Source of the DNA: Homarus americanus
Lineage: Eukaryota > Arthropoda > Malacostraca > Decapoda > Nephropidae
Direction: 5' to 3'
Length of the DNA: 64,000 nucleotides
NCBI RefSeq assembly: GCF_018991925.1
Contig: NW_024725489.1
Location: forward strand, 9,639,816-9,703,815
The translations under genes and the position numbers were made by a program. This document shows positions 37,642 to 49,597 of this stretch, one piece after another. The notes beneath the pieces are model-generated. The model had not been told where the DNA came from and made no database searches. It saw nothing but the letters and a program-made list of their open reading frames with translations. Numbering within the stretch: position 1 is the first letter of the stretch; each line of letters starts with the position of its first letter.

Positions 37642-38684
37642 TTATCCTGGTCTGTTGATGATGTTGTTTCCTTGGCCTGTAGTATTTTGTAAGCGCGGGG
37701 GTGCTGAGTTTGCGTTTTTAGGAAAGTTCATTTGTGGCCTGTTGTTTATTTCAAGAATCCTATTAAGTTCGTCGGCATATGATCCTGGGGCTATGATATT
37801 ATGAAGGTGAGCATGTAGCATGCTCACCATTACCTTGAAATGATCAGTATCACTTAGTTTGATTATGGTATCAGTGGTTGGCTTTGTTGCCTCTTTCACG
37901 GCCCTCTTTGCTATTTCAGCATGTGTGCTTTGGTCTCTCATCCTTTCTCGTTGGTCTTCCTGCTCTTGCTTGTATTTGATGAGGGTCTTTTTGATGGGGC
38001 AGGACATGGCCATGGTTTGGTGGGTGTGGTACACGTCCCCGTTCCTTTTGCAGTTTATGCAGCCTTTGGTGGTGTTGTTGCACTGTGTGTAAACATGTCC
38101 TTCCTCTGAACAGTTGGAGCAGAATTTCTTTTCCTTTTCAGGGCAGTCTCTTGTGGTATGCTCTTCATATTTATAACATGTGAAACATGTCAGGAGACTG
38201 ATATATTTTCCCTTTTTATTTGATGAGGGGATACTGACATGTTGCACGCCAAAAACCCGCTCTGGAGGACCTTGTCTGCCATAGCCGTTTCTTCAAAACA
38301 AATCTTCATTACGTGCGTGTAGTCTTTTATCTTAATTATTTTTTCTACTTTAATTCCTTCGTTGTTATTTTCAATGTCTGCCTTCAGAGAGTCTGCCGTT
38401 CGCCCTCCTACTTGAGAATCTAGTTTCGTTACGAAAACAGATCTCCTGGCTCTTAGCTCGGGAGGCATGACCACGATTAATATATTATTATCAAGGATTT
38501 GTTTCGCCTTAGTGGTTAGTAATTTGTTTGCATCATTTTCATTTCGGCAAATGACTTTGAACCCTTCGTTCAGGTTGAATACCCTATTGAAGGGCACACC
38601 TAGTTCCACATATGCTAGAGTAATTAGCCTAGATTTATCAATAGGTTTGTTCTTGTCTTTTACTTTTCTTATGTTTACTGCCAT
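37642..38684 (-). pseudogene. LINE B ORF1 (gag-like) with CCHC zinc knuckles
   Basis: Frame one (38684-38190) starts MAVNIRKVKDKNKPIDKSRL and forms an RNA-binding-like domain. A shift near 38230 leads to frame two (38247-37642) with three knuckle-like motifs: CYKYEEHTTRDCPEKEKKFC, CSNCSEEGHVYTQC and CINCKRNGDVYHTH. Such ORF1 proteins bind the LINE RNA. A charged helical region follows. Confidence 0.8.
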
Positions 38685-38689
38685 TGTGC

Positions 38690-38697
38690 ATGTAGAA
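38690..38697. repeat. Target-site duplication, left
   Basis: ATGTAGAA, repeated exactly at 41679-41686 on the other side of the transposon. Confidence 0.9.
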
Positions 38698-41678
38698 TAG
38701 GGTGTGTCATAGGAGGGAAGATCAGCTAAAACTAATGGCCCATCACTTTTTTGGTAGATTTTAGTGTATATAAACAGAAAATAATTTCAGTTTCAATATT
38801 TTGCAACCTTTTGCTAGGTAAATCTTAGCGTGAAATTTATCGAAAATCTAACGTACAGCTGCATTAGTGCATTACAATTAAATAGTGACAATTGCTTTCT
38901 GACTTCATTCTTTAACAACCCAACTAACAATATTTTTTTCTGTTTCAGATTCTGATGCATTTATAAGTTGATAATATTTGCGATGGCTGCTTGTGTCAGG
39001 ACGAGGAACCAAAAATCCAGCCATCTCAGTCACTATCTTGGGTCTGGGAGAGAGCTCCTGAAGTCGGAGTTGCCTACATTGAGAGATGCTTTGAGATACG
39101 GTGTTTTAATCAGGCAAATCAGTGAAAAGAACCAAAGAACTTACACAAACAAAGACATTGCCAGTGATATGACCAAAGCTGTCTTGGCACAGTACACTCT
39201 GGCTAACGCTCAGTTCAAGCCTCCAGTCATAACAAGTCAGAAGAAGATTAGTGAGAGACTGCTAGCCAGTTAAGGACAGCTTTGCAAGCAACTGGACCAG
39301 TTATTTGACATAATTACTTGCAAGTGCCCAATTGTTCTCTGTCCTGAGTTTGGATGCGATCGTGACTGTAAATCCGAGGCCCACATCTCCTGTATTTGCA
39401 AGCGTGAACTGAAGATTCCTGTGATCGAACTGGCATTTGTCAAAGCACAGAGAGAGACTGGCAGTATAGGGGCTCTCATGATTTCTAGCCAAGATATTCC
39501 GGAGTCCAAGAGACAGGAGGCTGCCACAGAGAGACAGAAGAGGAGAAGAGTTGCCGAGGTAAAGAGACTTGAGAAGGCCCAGGGTGAGGTAAAAAAGGCC
39601 GATGATTGGAGTCAAGCTGATTCAGAGTTTAATGACTTCCCCATGGCTGATCCGAGTGCTGACCAGGCGAATGGTGACTTTGTCCCTAACCCAGAAAATA
39701 ATGATCCCAAACCTTCTAGGCATAACATTCGAAATAGGAAAGATATCCCGAGCATAGCTCTGGCCAGCATGCGACACCACACTGGTCTCAGAGAAACTGC
39801 AGAGATAGCAACAGCTGCCTGGGTTGACGGTGGTTTGATAACACCTGATGATGTTCACCTGGTGGTAGATCATAACAAAGTAAGGAGAGAGCAGGAGAAA
39901 CTTGTCAGTAACCTAGAAGAGGAGTTTGATAAGGGGATAAGAGAAAATGGAATCAATTGTTTGTTCTTTGATGGGAGAAGGGATGACACTAAAGTGTTCA
40001 TGAAAGTTGGAGATTCTGACAAGTTGTTCCCTGCCATGGTGAAGGAGGAACACTACTCCTGCTGCAGTGAACCAGGAGGGAAGTATTTGTGGCATTTCAC
40101 TCCAGAGAAAGATGACATCAGGAAACCAGCTGAGATAGTGGCAGATAACATTGTGAACTGGCTCAGAGAGAGAACGTAGACCAGACCCTGCAGGCCATTG
40201 GAGGGGACAGCACCAACACGAACACAGGGTGGCAAGGGGGGGTCATACAGTGGATAGAGCGGAAGATTGGGAGGAAGCTGGTCTGGATTGTTTGTGACCT
40301 CCACACCAACGAGTTGCCACTCAGACATCTGATCCAGGAGCTGGATGGCAAGACTCTTTCAAACAACAGATGGTCTGGTCCTCTTGGCAAGATGCTGGAC
40401 TCTGCCACTGAGTTAGAAATAAATCCGAGCTTTGAAAAAATCACAGTTGGCCCTCCACTCGTTGAGCTTGCACATACTGTCATTGACGACCTGAGTACTG
40501 ACCAGTACTATGGTTACATGATTTGCAGTGCCATCAAAACTGGGGTCATGCCTGATAGACTTGCTTACCTGCAGATAGGTCCAGTCTCACATTCTAGGTG
40601 GCTCACAACGGCACTCAGGTTCTGCAGAATTTGGGTCGCTCATCATAAACTGAAAGGGAACCAGCTTCACAACCTGAGACTTATTGTCCAATTCATCGTG
40701 AGTGTCTACTTGCCAAATTGGTTCAACACCAAGGTCAAGTCATCATTCTCCGAAGGTCCGAGGCATGTTCTCTTCCAGCTTGAGCTCCTGAGGAGTCAGC
40801 CAAGGAAGGTTGTTCAGATTGTGGAGCAGACTGTGAGGAGATCTTCCTGGTATGCTCATCCCGAGGCAGTTCTGCAGACAATGCTCTGCAGTAAGGATGA
40901 GGAGGAGAGAAGAGTGGCAGTCAAAAAGATCTTGGATATGAGACTTATGAGAGGATCTGGGCATGACGAATCAGTTGGTGACGATTCCTTCAGGGTCAGG
41001 AAGACTCCTGAAGTCAATCTAGGTGCCAAGACCCTCACTGATCTCATAGATCTGGATAACATCCAGGCTGGCAGTGAGCCCCCTCTTACCTGCAGCCTCA
41101 CCAATGTTCAAGTCAGAGCTTTCCTGGACAACCCCATGCATGTCCCTGCCTGGCCCTCGCACACCCAGAGTATAGAGCGTTGTGTACAGCAAGTGAGCGA
41201 GGCCAGCAGTCACGTGTACAGCCAGGAGAGGAGGGAAGGCTACATCCGAGCTCAGGTGGTCAGCAGGGAGGTGATGAGTAGAAACAGAAGCAAGAAAGAC
41301 ATGTTCTCTATGGTGTGCAGCAACACCGGGTCGTAGTAGTAAAACCGGTTTTTGTATTTGATGATTTTGTTTTCTAAAGGAATATTAAATTTAATAAATG
41401 TGTCAAGATCATTCGTTTCACTATTCTGGATAATTTTCATCCTAATAAATTAACCTGATACATTTACTTTACTGTAAATAAGCTATTTAGTGGTGTTGGT
41501 AAAAGGGTGGGAATACTGAATTTTCATAAGATTTCAAGTTAAACTTTACCTAGCAAAAAATGAAAACTTTTCAAATCTGAAGATATCACATGATTCTGCA
41601 CATAGAACTACATCATTAATACCATGGGCCGATTTTTCAAACTAAAAAAAAAAAAATTCGCCTCCGTATGACACCCTA
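38698..41678 (+). mobile_element. Complete 2,981-bp DNA transposon, hAT-like or unclassified
   Basis: Starts TAGGGTGTGTCATAGGAGG and ends CCTCCGTATGACACCCTA. The terminal inverted repeats extend imperfectly to a GGCCCAT / ATGGGCC block about 45-60 bases inside. An exact 8-bp duplication flanks the element, as in hAT and P-type insertions. The inside holds one long, slightly broken transposase-like gene. It is inserted in the 5' UTR of LINE B. Confidence 0.85.
38968..41336 (+). pseudogene. Transposase-like protein of the complete TIR element
   Basis: About 785 codons with one in-frame TAA (39271-39273) and one frameshift near 40170. Translation probably starts at the ATG at 38983 (MAACVRTRNQ); a TTTCAG acceptor-like site precedes it. 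N-terminal LPTLRDALRYG parallels LPSNRQVLQYF in the protein at 27143-29381. A Cys-rich stretch (CKCPIVLCPEFGCDRDC) is followed by a basic helix. Then come CLFFDGRRDD, GGDSTNTNTG, IGRKLVWIVC, CDLHTNEL, a long helical region and PSHTQSIERCVQQVSEAS near the end. The D and C-x2-H pattern suggests an RNase H-like transposase core. Similar uncharacterised proteins are frequent in invertebrates. Confidence 0.7.
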
Positions 41679-41686
41679 ATGTAGAA
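41679..41686. repeat. Target-site duplication, right
   Basis: ATGTAGAA, identical to 38690-38697. Confidence 0.9.
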
Positions 41687-42214
41687 GGTTATTGGAGGCA
41701 CTTCTCTGATTTTACAAAAGACAACCCCCGCACAGTGGAGTGACTGCACGATCACAGTCGTCACTATGGGCTCGGCCTGTTTTTCCCCGACCCCCAATGA
41801 ACTCACACAATCCCACTCAGCTGTGAGGTGTGCGCCACTGGAGGGGCTCTAGCACCAATACTTAAATAATGTAGGTCCCTCGGCCAGGGTAAGCAAGGAA
41901 GGAATTTAGTAAGAGAGAAAGACCCCAAAACCACGTGAGTACTGCCAATCAATAGGTGCCCTCCAGCGGGAGTGTGGGTCACTCACTCTACCCGTGGGGA
42001 GGGCTAACTAGGGTTGACAATCCTGAACGCTTGTGAGGTAGTCCGGTGACAGTCGTGGTCGTTTTCCAAAGGTGGAGGCCCACAAGGGGCGTTGCCCCAA
42101 ACAGGGTTTATGGAAAGTCCAGTGGTAGACAGAGAGGTCGAGTTGTGGTCCGGTCGTCAACAGTAGAAAGAAGGCTGGCTACTTTGGCGGTGAGGGGTCT
42201 GAAGAGAGGTCCGT
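41687..42214 (-). other. Probable LINE B 5' UTR and unassigned flank
   Basis: Removing the transposon joins this sequence to the ORF1 start of LINE B. The 5' end of the LINE could not be fixed. No gene is visible. Confidence 0.45.
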
Positions 42215-42675
42215 TCACTGTATACCTGCATTGTCTATCAGCATTATATACCTGCATTGTTTTTTTGCATTATATACCTGCAGTGTTTATTTGCATTATA
42301 TACCAGCATTGTTTATTAGCATTATTTTGTATACCTGCAGTGTCTATCAGCATTATATACCTGTATTTATTTGTATTATATACCTGCATTGTCTATTAGC
42401 ATTATATACCTGCATTGTATATTTGAATTTTAACACCTGCATTGTTTATTTGCATTATATACCTGCATTGCTTATTTACATTATATACATGCATTGTGTA
42501 TTTACATTATATCCCTGCATTGTCTATTAGCATTATATAACTGCATTGTTGATTTCCCCTGTATACCTGCACTGTTTATTTCCCTTATGTACCTGCATTG
42601 TTTAATTGCATTATATACCTACATTGTTTATATGTATTGTATACCTGCATTGTCAATTAGCGTTATATACCTGCG
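42215..42675. repeat. 26-base minisatellite, long array
   Basis: About 17 units of a TATACCTGCATTGTTTATTT-like sequence ending in GCATTA, with substitutions and some length changes. Same unit as 33668-33806. The reading frames through it (Tyr/Cys/Ile repeats) are artefacts. Confidence 0.9.
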
Positions 42676-44862
42676 TTAACCATGTAGAGCAGCTTTACAG
42701 TCTTATACAATAGGACACATCTGACCAAAAATCCTGACCGACGCTCCAAGTCTCTGCCATTGATGATGGAAACTGTTCCGCTTTAAACTAATTCATCTTA
42801 ATATTTTATACCAACACATTCTGGCAGGTGAAAGTCATAGCTACACTGTATTCAATGCATTTTTTATATGATCAGGACTTACAGGTAATCTAAATTAACT
42901 CCATTTCTTATCATGTGATATAACAAAAGACTTTTTGTAACATAATTCTCTAACTACAGCAACTAATGTGAAATAGCGTAAGACTTACAAAACGTTGTCA
43001 CTTATGTTGTTCTTCTTCGTGAATGAGGTCTTATATGTCATTCAATAATGTTACTTTAAATCAAATATAAGTTACTGTATAATATGGAGGAGTTACGAGA
43101 ACCTCACTTCATCTCATACTATGTGATATTCCTACACGGTAGCTCATTACCTATAGTGGGAGACATTTCTTACACAAAGTAGAATACGGTATAATGATAT
43201 AACAGTATCTGTTTTTCGTTAAGGTCGTCTGTATGTATTCTTAATAATTTTTATTTTATAACTTTAGGTGATATACAGGATATACCATATTGGTGCATCA
43301 CATAATCAGGAATCCCAATCCTGCCAAGTAAACAAGTGATTTGGGTGCATATTCTTTTTCTGCTGAGTGTACATTGTTTGTATACGTGTATTGACTATCA
43401 CTGTACCGTACACGTTAAGCAGTTTAAACTTGTTTTACCTGACAAGACAAACGTGGTGAAATATATAAAATCATCAGAACTTGGCGAGTGGCGTTCTGTA
43501 CCAACGTGACGTGGCTGGAAAACGTTATGAATCATTCACAAGTGACAACCTCCCTATATCACAACTTATTTGTTTCATAATTTCCTTCAATATGAAAACT
43601 AACAGCCACAACACCCAACAGAGTATCATGAATGAACCGTCCTGTTGATGTTATCAATGGCTGGAGGAAAGGAGGACGTAGGGGTAAGATCCACCACCCA
43701 ACCTCAACACACAACGCTGTGGTCCTTAGCGCACGTCACTCGCCCACTCACTGGGAAGAGCTTCCTTATCACCCGGGCTGTATTTTTATATTGTTGCGTC
43801 TACTGTTACAACACTCATAAAACGAATTTTTTCTGAGGTCATCAACGCCTCTCCTGGGCAGTTCACACAAGGTATAATTACTCTTATGATACACAGCTAA
43901 CAGTGTTCACATCACGTAGTTCTTCATCATGTACTTCTTGTGTGAAAATTGTATATACTATGATGTTCTTTTTTATAAATTTAATATATAAAAGCATTTA
44001 TTATAAAAATTACCAGCAGTATGCAACATAAAAATGGTTCTAAGACTTAAACATCACGGTTCAGACTGGCCACAACTCAGCTGTATTTAAAACAAATATT
44101 ATCCAATAAAAAATATATATGAGTCCAACCAAAACGTTAGTTTGTGGAACACCTGAGACACTGCACACCAACCATCTCTGGGTTCGGTTTGTTTAAAATT
44201 CTAATAAAATTAATAAAAATATACGCAACTTCCTGGTGACTAAGTTTATAAATGAACCCCGCGAGGTTTACATCATCAAACAGAACACTAAACTCATACC
44301 GTACAAAGTTACGTTCTCTCCCTTAATCAACTGAAATTTATGACTGATGTGTCTTATCACCCGTATCAAGGTTTATTTACTATGCAATCAAATTTTTGGG
44401 ATAAGATTATCGATCGCCGTGTACGTTTAAAACAAGCTGAGAAAAGTCGTTCAAATACCTCAGACACACATTCCGGTTTAGAGAAACTGTTACGTTACCA
44501 ATAATTGGTACTTACATCCTGTAAATATTCTGAGACGTCACCACCTGTTTCTACAACTCCACCGCACTAACAACTGCACTACCTTGACACCTCTACCTTC
44601 AAACACAATTATTATTACTTGACAAACATCAGCGTGGCAGGCGAAGTTCATCACTGCAATAGCCTAGTCCTCTCCCTACCATACCAACATTTCAGCAACT
44701 AATTGACACACTTAACAGCTAGCTTTCACCTCTGAGTAAAAATGAAGTGTTGTACAAGTACTAAGAGAGCAATAAGTGTAACTCTGAACCAGCCATTGTT
44801 GACAGACAAGATGAGGTGCACAACAAAGATAAGACAGTCCAGACATTCATTCGTCAAATATA
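42676..44862. other. No gene recognised
   Basis: AT-rich unique-looking DNA with no long frame, TIR or known repeat that I could identify. Confidence 0.5.
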
Positions 44863-44870
44863 GACTAGGC

Positions 44871-46601
44871 CCCGCAAGGGTGTCAAACATGCGGCCCGCG
44901 GCCCATTTACTGATCCAGACTTACCTTGAGGAGCTAAAATAAATAGTGAGTGAATCCCTCAGCTGAATAAAATAGTCTGCTGTTTCCTAGAACAAAATAC
45001 TCATTCAACTTCTCCAATGAAAGAACAATAAGACTATAGTTGCAGAAAGAATTGATGAATTATCAGAGAATATTAACAGTCAACTCAAAGACAAAGTTAA
45101 ATCTTTACTGCATTTTCAGTTGCAATTGATGAAAGTACCGATGTAAGTGATGTAGCACAACTTGCAGTTTTTATACGTGGTGTGGATGAAAATATGTAGG
45201 TAACAGAAGAATTTGAGAAACTGGTACCAATGAAAGGAACAACAACAGGTGATGACATCATTGTGGGTTTGGCAGGGGCACTGGATAAATTAGGTGTTGA
45301 CTGGGCACAAACTGTGAGTCTGGCTACAGTTGGAGCACCGCAAATAGTGGGTAGAAAAGCTGGTGTGGCAACAAATTTAAAGGAAAAACTAATAGCTGTG
45401 AACCCGAACCATCAAATTTATAATGTGCATTGTATTATACATAAAGAAGTGTTGTGTAGTAAAACATTAAAGATGGATAATGTCATGGATGTTGTTATAA
45501 AAACTGAACTTCATGCGCGCGCGAGGTCTGAACCACAGACAGTTCAACTGCTTATTGGAGGAAAATGAGAACACACACGGACTGCCATATCACACTGATG
45601 TTCGCTTCGTTAAGTCGGGGAGTCGTACTGAAGCGATTTTATGAAATGCGCAGTGAAATACAGATGTTTATGGAACAGAAAGGAAGAGCTTTGCATGAAT
45701 GATAATGAATGGGTTCAAGATCTAACTTTCATGGTGGATATTACAGAACACTTAAATTACTTGAATACAAAGATGCAAGGATGCAATAAATTGGTGAGAG
45801 AGTTTTGTGACTGCATTCGTACCTTTGAGATGAAACTTCAGCTTTTTGAACGGCAACTATCAGAGAGTAATTTTTCTCACTTTCCGACCTTGAAGTCCCT
45901 GCAAGGCACACCTGAGTTTCATGCTGATATCAACACAAAAAAGTACTGCATCAAGATTTTCAAATTAATAAATGAGTTCCAAGAAAGATTTGCTAACTTT
46001 ACAAGACTTGAGAAGGATTTTTTTTAATTTTTCGGGACCCATTCTTTGTTGGTGTTAATGAGGTACCAGAACATCTTCAGTTAGAATTAATTGAGCTCCA
46101 ATGTGAGTCTGTGTTGAGGAACAAGTTTTCGAGTGTTGATGTTGGCACATTTTATCAACATTTTGGACCAAATTATCCCAGGATTGAATGTTTTGCCTCA
46201 AAGATTATGTCAATGTTCGGAAGTACATATGTCTGTCAACAACTCTTTTCTGTGATGAACTTGAACAAGTCTCGGTTTCGGTCTCAACTTAGTGGTGCGC
46301 ACCTTAATTCAATACTGAAGGTTGCTACAGCTCAGTCGTTAGTGCCAAAGTTTGATACACTGGTCCACACCAAGAGGTGCCAATTATCAGGAAGCAGCAG
46401 TAGCAAACAATAAGATTGAGCAAGGTAAGTAAACACTTGATTAGTTTGTTTTTAAGGGTTTCGCACGAGCGCAGACTAAATCCACCTTTCTTATTTTGTC
46501 GTACTACTCATGCGAAGTGCTCATAATTATGTTACTTGGCCAGCATACTGTGTACTCATATTAAATCTGGGCCGCCTTGCCAAATGAGTTTGACACCCCA
46601 G
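44871..46601 (+). mobile_element. hAT element of GTF2IRD2/ZBED type
   Basis: The left end AAGGGTGTCAAACATGCGGC mirrors the right end GAGTTTGACACCCCAG, a terminus typical of this hAT group. GACTAGGC (44863-44870) and GACTAGGG (46602-46609) form an 8-bp duplication with one change. The interior is a decayed transposase without its N-terminal zinc finger. About 1.73 kb. Confidence 0.8.
45020..46413 (+). pseudogene. hAT transposase, GTF2IRD2-like, degenerate
   Basis: Blocks in order over several frames: AVAIDESTDVSDVAQLAVFI (catalytic Asp region), KLVPMKGTTTGDDI, VGRKAGVATNLKEK, YNVHCIIHKEVLC (the C-x2-H region), GLPYHTDVRFVKSG, WVQDLTFMVDITEHLN, and from 46111 the dimerisation end with FASKIMSMFGSTYVCQQLFS and SRFRSQLSGAHLNSIL. 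Stops or shifts occur near 45200, 45560, 45640 and 46025. The BED finger is not recognisable. Confidence 0.8.
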
Positions 46602-46609
46602 GACTAGGG

Positions 46610-47035
46610 TGTTATCTTCCCTCACCAGGTCGCAGTACACACAACTCATGAAAAAAAAATACCTGATAACAAACATGACAACAAATTTGACTGGAGCCTC
46701 ACTCCATTATTAAGGAATCGTATACTATACTGTGTTGTATACGAATTACTTCAAGACAAAAATTACCACCACACATTAATTAATAAGAACAGTACAGTCT
46801 CCGTTCAATACGTCAGTGAGATTTATTTTCAAGTTTCCGGTTTGAGGTAAAGGTTAGTGAGTCACTTTGCTCTTTGTTTCAGCTGAACTATGACGTAACT
46901 TCTTGATGTCACCAAAATTGAATATTTTCCTTATAACTGTACGAGAGACGTGAACAATGACTGCTGGTGAGGGTGAGGAAGAATAGTACAGCACAAGACA
47001 AGGTCACGGCCAAGATCCTCAGATGACGCTAGTGA
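46610..47035. other. No gene recognised
   Basis: Between the hAT element and the second CR1-group LINE copy. Nothing identifiable. Confidence 0.5.
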
Positions 47036-47145
47036 TCAACTCCACGAACAACTATAGACCGGTGAGCCTGACCAGCATAATATGTAAAGTACTTGAGAGT
47101 AATATCAGAGATGCCGCGATGGAACATCTACTATACGAAACAACC
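47036..47145 (+). pseudogene. CR1-group LINE RT fragment (copy F2, 5' part)
   Basis: Nearly identical to 30574-30690 (NNYRPVSLTSIICKVLES read in frame). It breaks off at a (GAATT)n-ended insertion and resumes at about 47660. Confidence 0.8.
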
Positions 47146-47406
47146 TTAACACAATTGAATTGAATTGAATTGACTTGAAACAGTTTATTTAGCGAGAAAA
47201 CCACAGATACAGAGTGGATAATAATAACAATATTCATATGGCTGAGCCAGTTGAGAAACTGAGCTCTCTTTAGGCACCAGATATATACTATACATTTATC
47301 TCACGGAAGTATGATGTAACATTTAGTAACATCTGGAATAGTACAATAGCATGGTGGTGATAAGAACATCTCATAATGTAACCACGGTTATCACTTCAAT
47401 ATTTAT
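47146..47406 (-). repeat. Short interspersed repeat with (ATTCA)n tail, copy 1
   Basis: On the minus strand this about 260-base repeat ends in AATTCAATTCAATTC. A plus-strand copy lies at 53697-53946. Shared blocks include GAGCTCTCTTTAGGCACC and TAACATCTGGAATAGTAC-like stretches. The pentamer tail suggests insertion by a LINE machinery, making it a SINE or a truncated LINE 3' end. Confidence 0.65.
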
Positions 47407-47659
47407 TTATTTTATTTGCTTTTTTTTTCAGTTTATTTTTTATTTATATTATAAGCATATACATAAATTACAGTGGAATTGAAAAACATAGGTATAATGG
47501 GGGAGCAGTACAAGATGGGTTGTACAGTATTAAGGTTACACAAGAGGCCAGAGCTGTCAGGATTATGTCTAGTTGGCAAATATGTTTATTGCAATGGTAA
47601 ATTCTTATCTATTTACATGATAATTTCCGATAAAACGGTTTTGATGGGACAATAAAAGC
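47407..47659. other. Unassigned insert inside LINE copy F2
   Basis: No counterpart in copy F1. The short frame at 47473-47655 has no known domain. Confidence 0.4.
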
Positions 47660-48850
47660 AGATATTGGATATTTGGACCCATATTCTGGAACGGAGTGGT
47701 AATATCAACAACATTTACCTAGATTTTGCCAAGGCTTTCGACAGTGTACCCTACGAAAGGCTGAAAATCAAACTGGAAGGATACGGAATTCGGGGAAATG
47801 TCCAAGCGTAGATAGAAGACTTTCTACATGACCGCAAGTAGTGTGTGGTGATTAAAGGCACGAAATTATCATCCTTACCTGTCACAAGCGGGGTACCACA
47901 GGGCAGTGTATTGGGCCACTGTTGTTTGTTTGTTTCATAAATGACATGCCTGACGTTGTACACTCCTCCATACAAATTTTTCCCGATGAGGCCAAGTTAT
48001 TTCGGGAAATCAAGAACCAAGCGGACTGTTAAGAGCTGCAGAAGGACCTCTGTGTGATCCAAGAATGGTCGAAGAAATGGCTCCTGAGATTCAAAGTCAC
48101 GAAGTGTAAGAGGATGCACCTGGGGCGCAGTAACGGTAAGGAGGCGTATCATACAGTATGTCCCAACGGTATGAAGAAACTGCACTATTTGAGACTGAAT
48201 ATGAGAAGGACCTAGGTGTGTATGTTGACAATGAGCTGAAGTTCTCGGGCCATTGCGAGTTGAAGGTAAATCAGGCAAATTAATTATTGGGTCGTATAAG
48301 AAGGTCGTTCAGATATCTAGGCGATGTTCAAAGGAGGGTCACCAGACTGCACTTCGCCACCTCAGTTACCCTGAGAGATTGGAGGACCTGAACTTGCCTA
48401 GCTTATACTACAGACGGGCAAGGGGTGACCTAATTGAGGTGTATAAGCATCTCAAGGGACACTACTCAGTCGAGTGTCGTTACTTGGAGCTGGCGGACGG
48501 TCGCCCCACAAGGGGTCATTGCTCAAGATTGAAGAAGCCGCAAGTCCAGAAAACTGTGAGGGCAAACGTTTTCGGAGTGAGAGTTGTGAACTCTTAGAAC
48601 AATCCACCAGAAAGTGTTGTGACGGCACCAAGTGTGAGCTCTTTCAAGCAAGACTTGACCAACACTGGAGCAGGTTCAGGTACATTCAGTACTTGCCAAC
48701 AGTGCGTCAGGGAGATATAATCGATCACCCAAGCGGCTAACGAGTCGATCATTTGGTGAAGAGGATAAAAGAAAGGGAAAAGTAATCAGAGACGTCACCG
48801 ATCGCCCAAACGGCTGACGAGCTGATCAGTGATGAAGCGGATTAAAAAAA
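47660..48850 (+). pseudogene. CR1-group LINE RT, 3' part (copy F2)
   Basis: Matches 32376-33660 with more decay: YLDFAKAFDSVPYERL, then SGVPQGSVLG in another frame, then the C-terminal region from 48253 (LRHLSYPERLEDLNLPSLYY). An FADDA-like box near 47975 is degraded. It ends in a short A-rich tail near 48845. Confidence 0.8.
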
Positions 48851-49458
48851 AAAGACATATTTCCCAGTCCGCCCAAGGTTCTTCCTCTAACTGCAGACGT
48901 AATGATACATCCGTGAGACTCAATAAAACTCCTAAAACAACTGATGATCAATCAAGAACAGAGAAGATACCAATGTTTCCTTATACTTGACAACATGCAA
49001 AATGTAAATAGTAATAAGATAATAAACCTTTAAATATAAGTGTTGTGTAAACAGTATACACCGCGGCTCATCGTATGGATAAATCTCGGCTCATCTCGTC
49101 TCATTGTCTCTCCCGATGACCATGAAACTGAGCTCGTTACGTTGTTTCGCTTGAGGTTAGGTTAAATTTCTCGAGAATCGTTAATTTTTCCATTCCAAGT
49201 TCCAAGTTTAGAAGCACCAACTAAAAGTTGTTAGTAGCGAAAGGCAGAGCGGGAAAGATGGCGGAGGAAGGAACAGGAGGTTAGGAAGGGAATTGTAGTG
49301 GGAGAGATAGTGCCGTGGCTTTACACGACTGCGTTTATTTGGTTAGCGCACAGCGCACGTATTTGGTTTTTGTCTGTGTTGGGTGTGTGATCCTTGGGTC
49401 ACCACTCCTCCGGATTGTGTTAGTTCCTAGTTTAGAAGCTCGCAACTTTTCGATTTAC
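48851..49458. other. No gene recognised
   Basis: Unique-looking sequence with GGTTAGGTTAAATT-type short motifs only. Confidence 0.5.
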
Positions 49459-49597
49459 AACAGGTACCTACTTACTTCTAGGTGAACAGGGACCAAGGGG
49501 GCTAAGGAAGAACACTCTTCCTTAGCCGGCCCGGGAATCGAACCCGTGACATCTTGCTTGCGAGGCAAGAGCGGTACCGCTCCATAACCAACGCACC
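49459..49597 (-). mobile_element. tRNA-derived SINE (tRNA-Ala-like head)
   Basis: Read on the minus strand, 49597-49527 folds like a tRNA: the B box GGTTCGATTCC is perfect (49534-49544), and a CTTGC/GCAAG stem encloses CTCGCAA, giving anticodon CGC (alanine). A non-tRNA body follows with CCTGTTCACCTAGAAGTAAG. The head lacks a clean acceptor stem, so it is a SINE and not a tRNA gene. Confidence 0.8.

Larger units (their letters stand above)
33807..38684 (-). mobile_element. I-group-like LINE B (3' part; 5' UTR beyond inserted transposon)
   Basis: Minus-strand order: ORF1 (38684-37642), endonuclease (37189-36551), RT (about 35909-35040), C-terminal region (about 35030-34400), 3' end near a (GTCAA)n tail at 33807-33824. 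A DNA transposon is inserted 6-13 bases upstream of the ORF1 ATG, so the 5' UTR continues beyond 41686. No RNase H was seen in this copy. Confidence 0.75.

Noticed and set aside
42231..42679. Long frames rich in Tyr, Cys, Ile and His
   Set aside because: They arise from the 26-base minisatellite.
49527..49597. Functional tRNA-Ala gene
   Set aside because: The acceptor stem is not paired and a SINE body follows the head.
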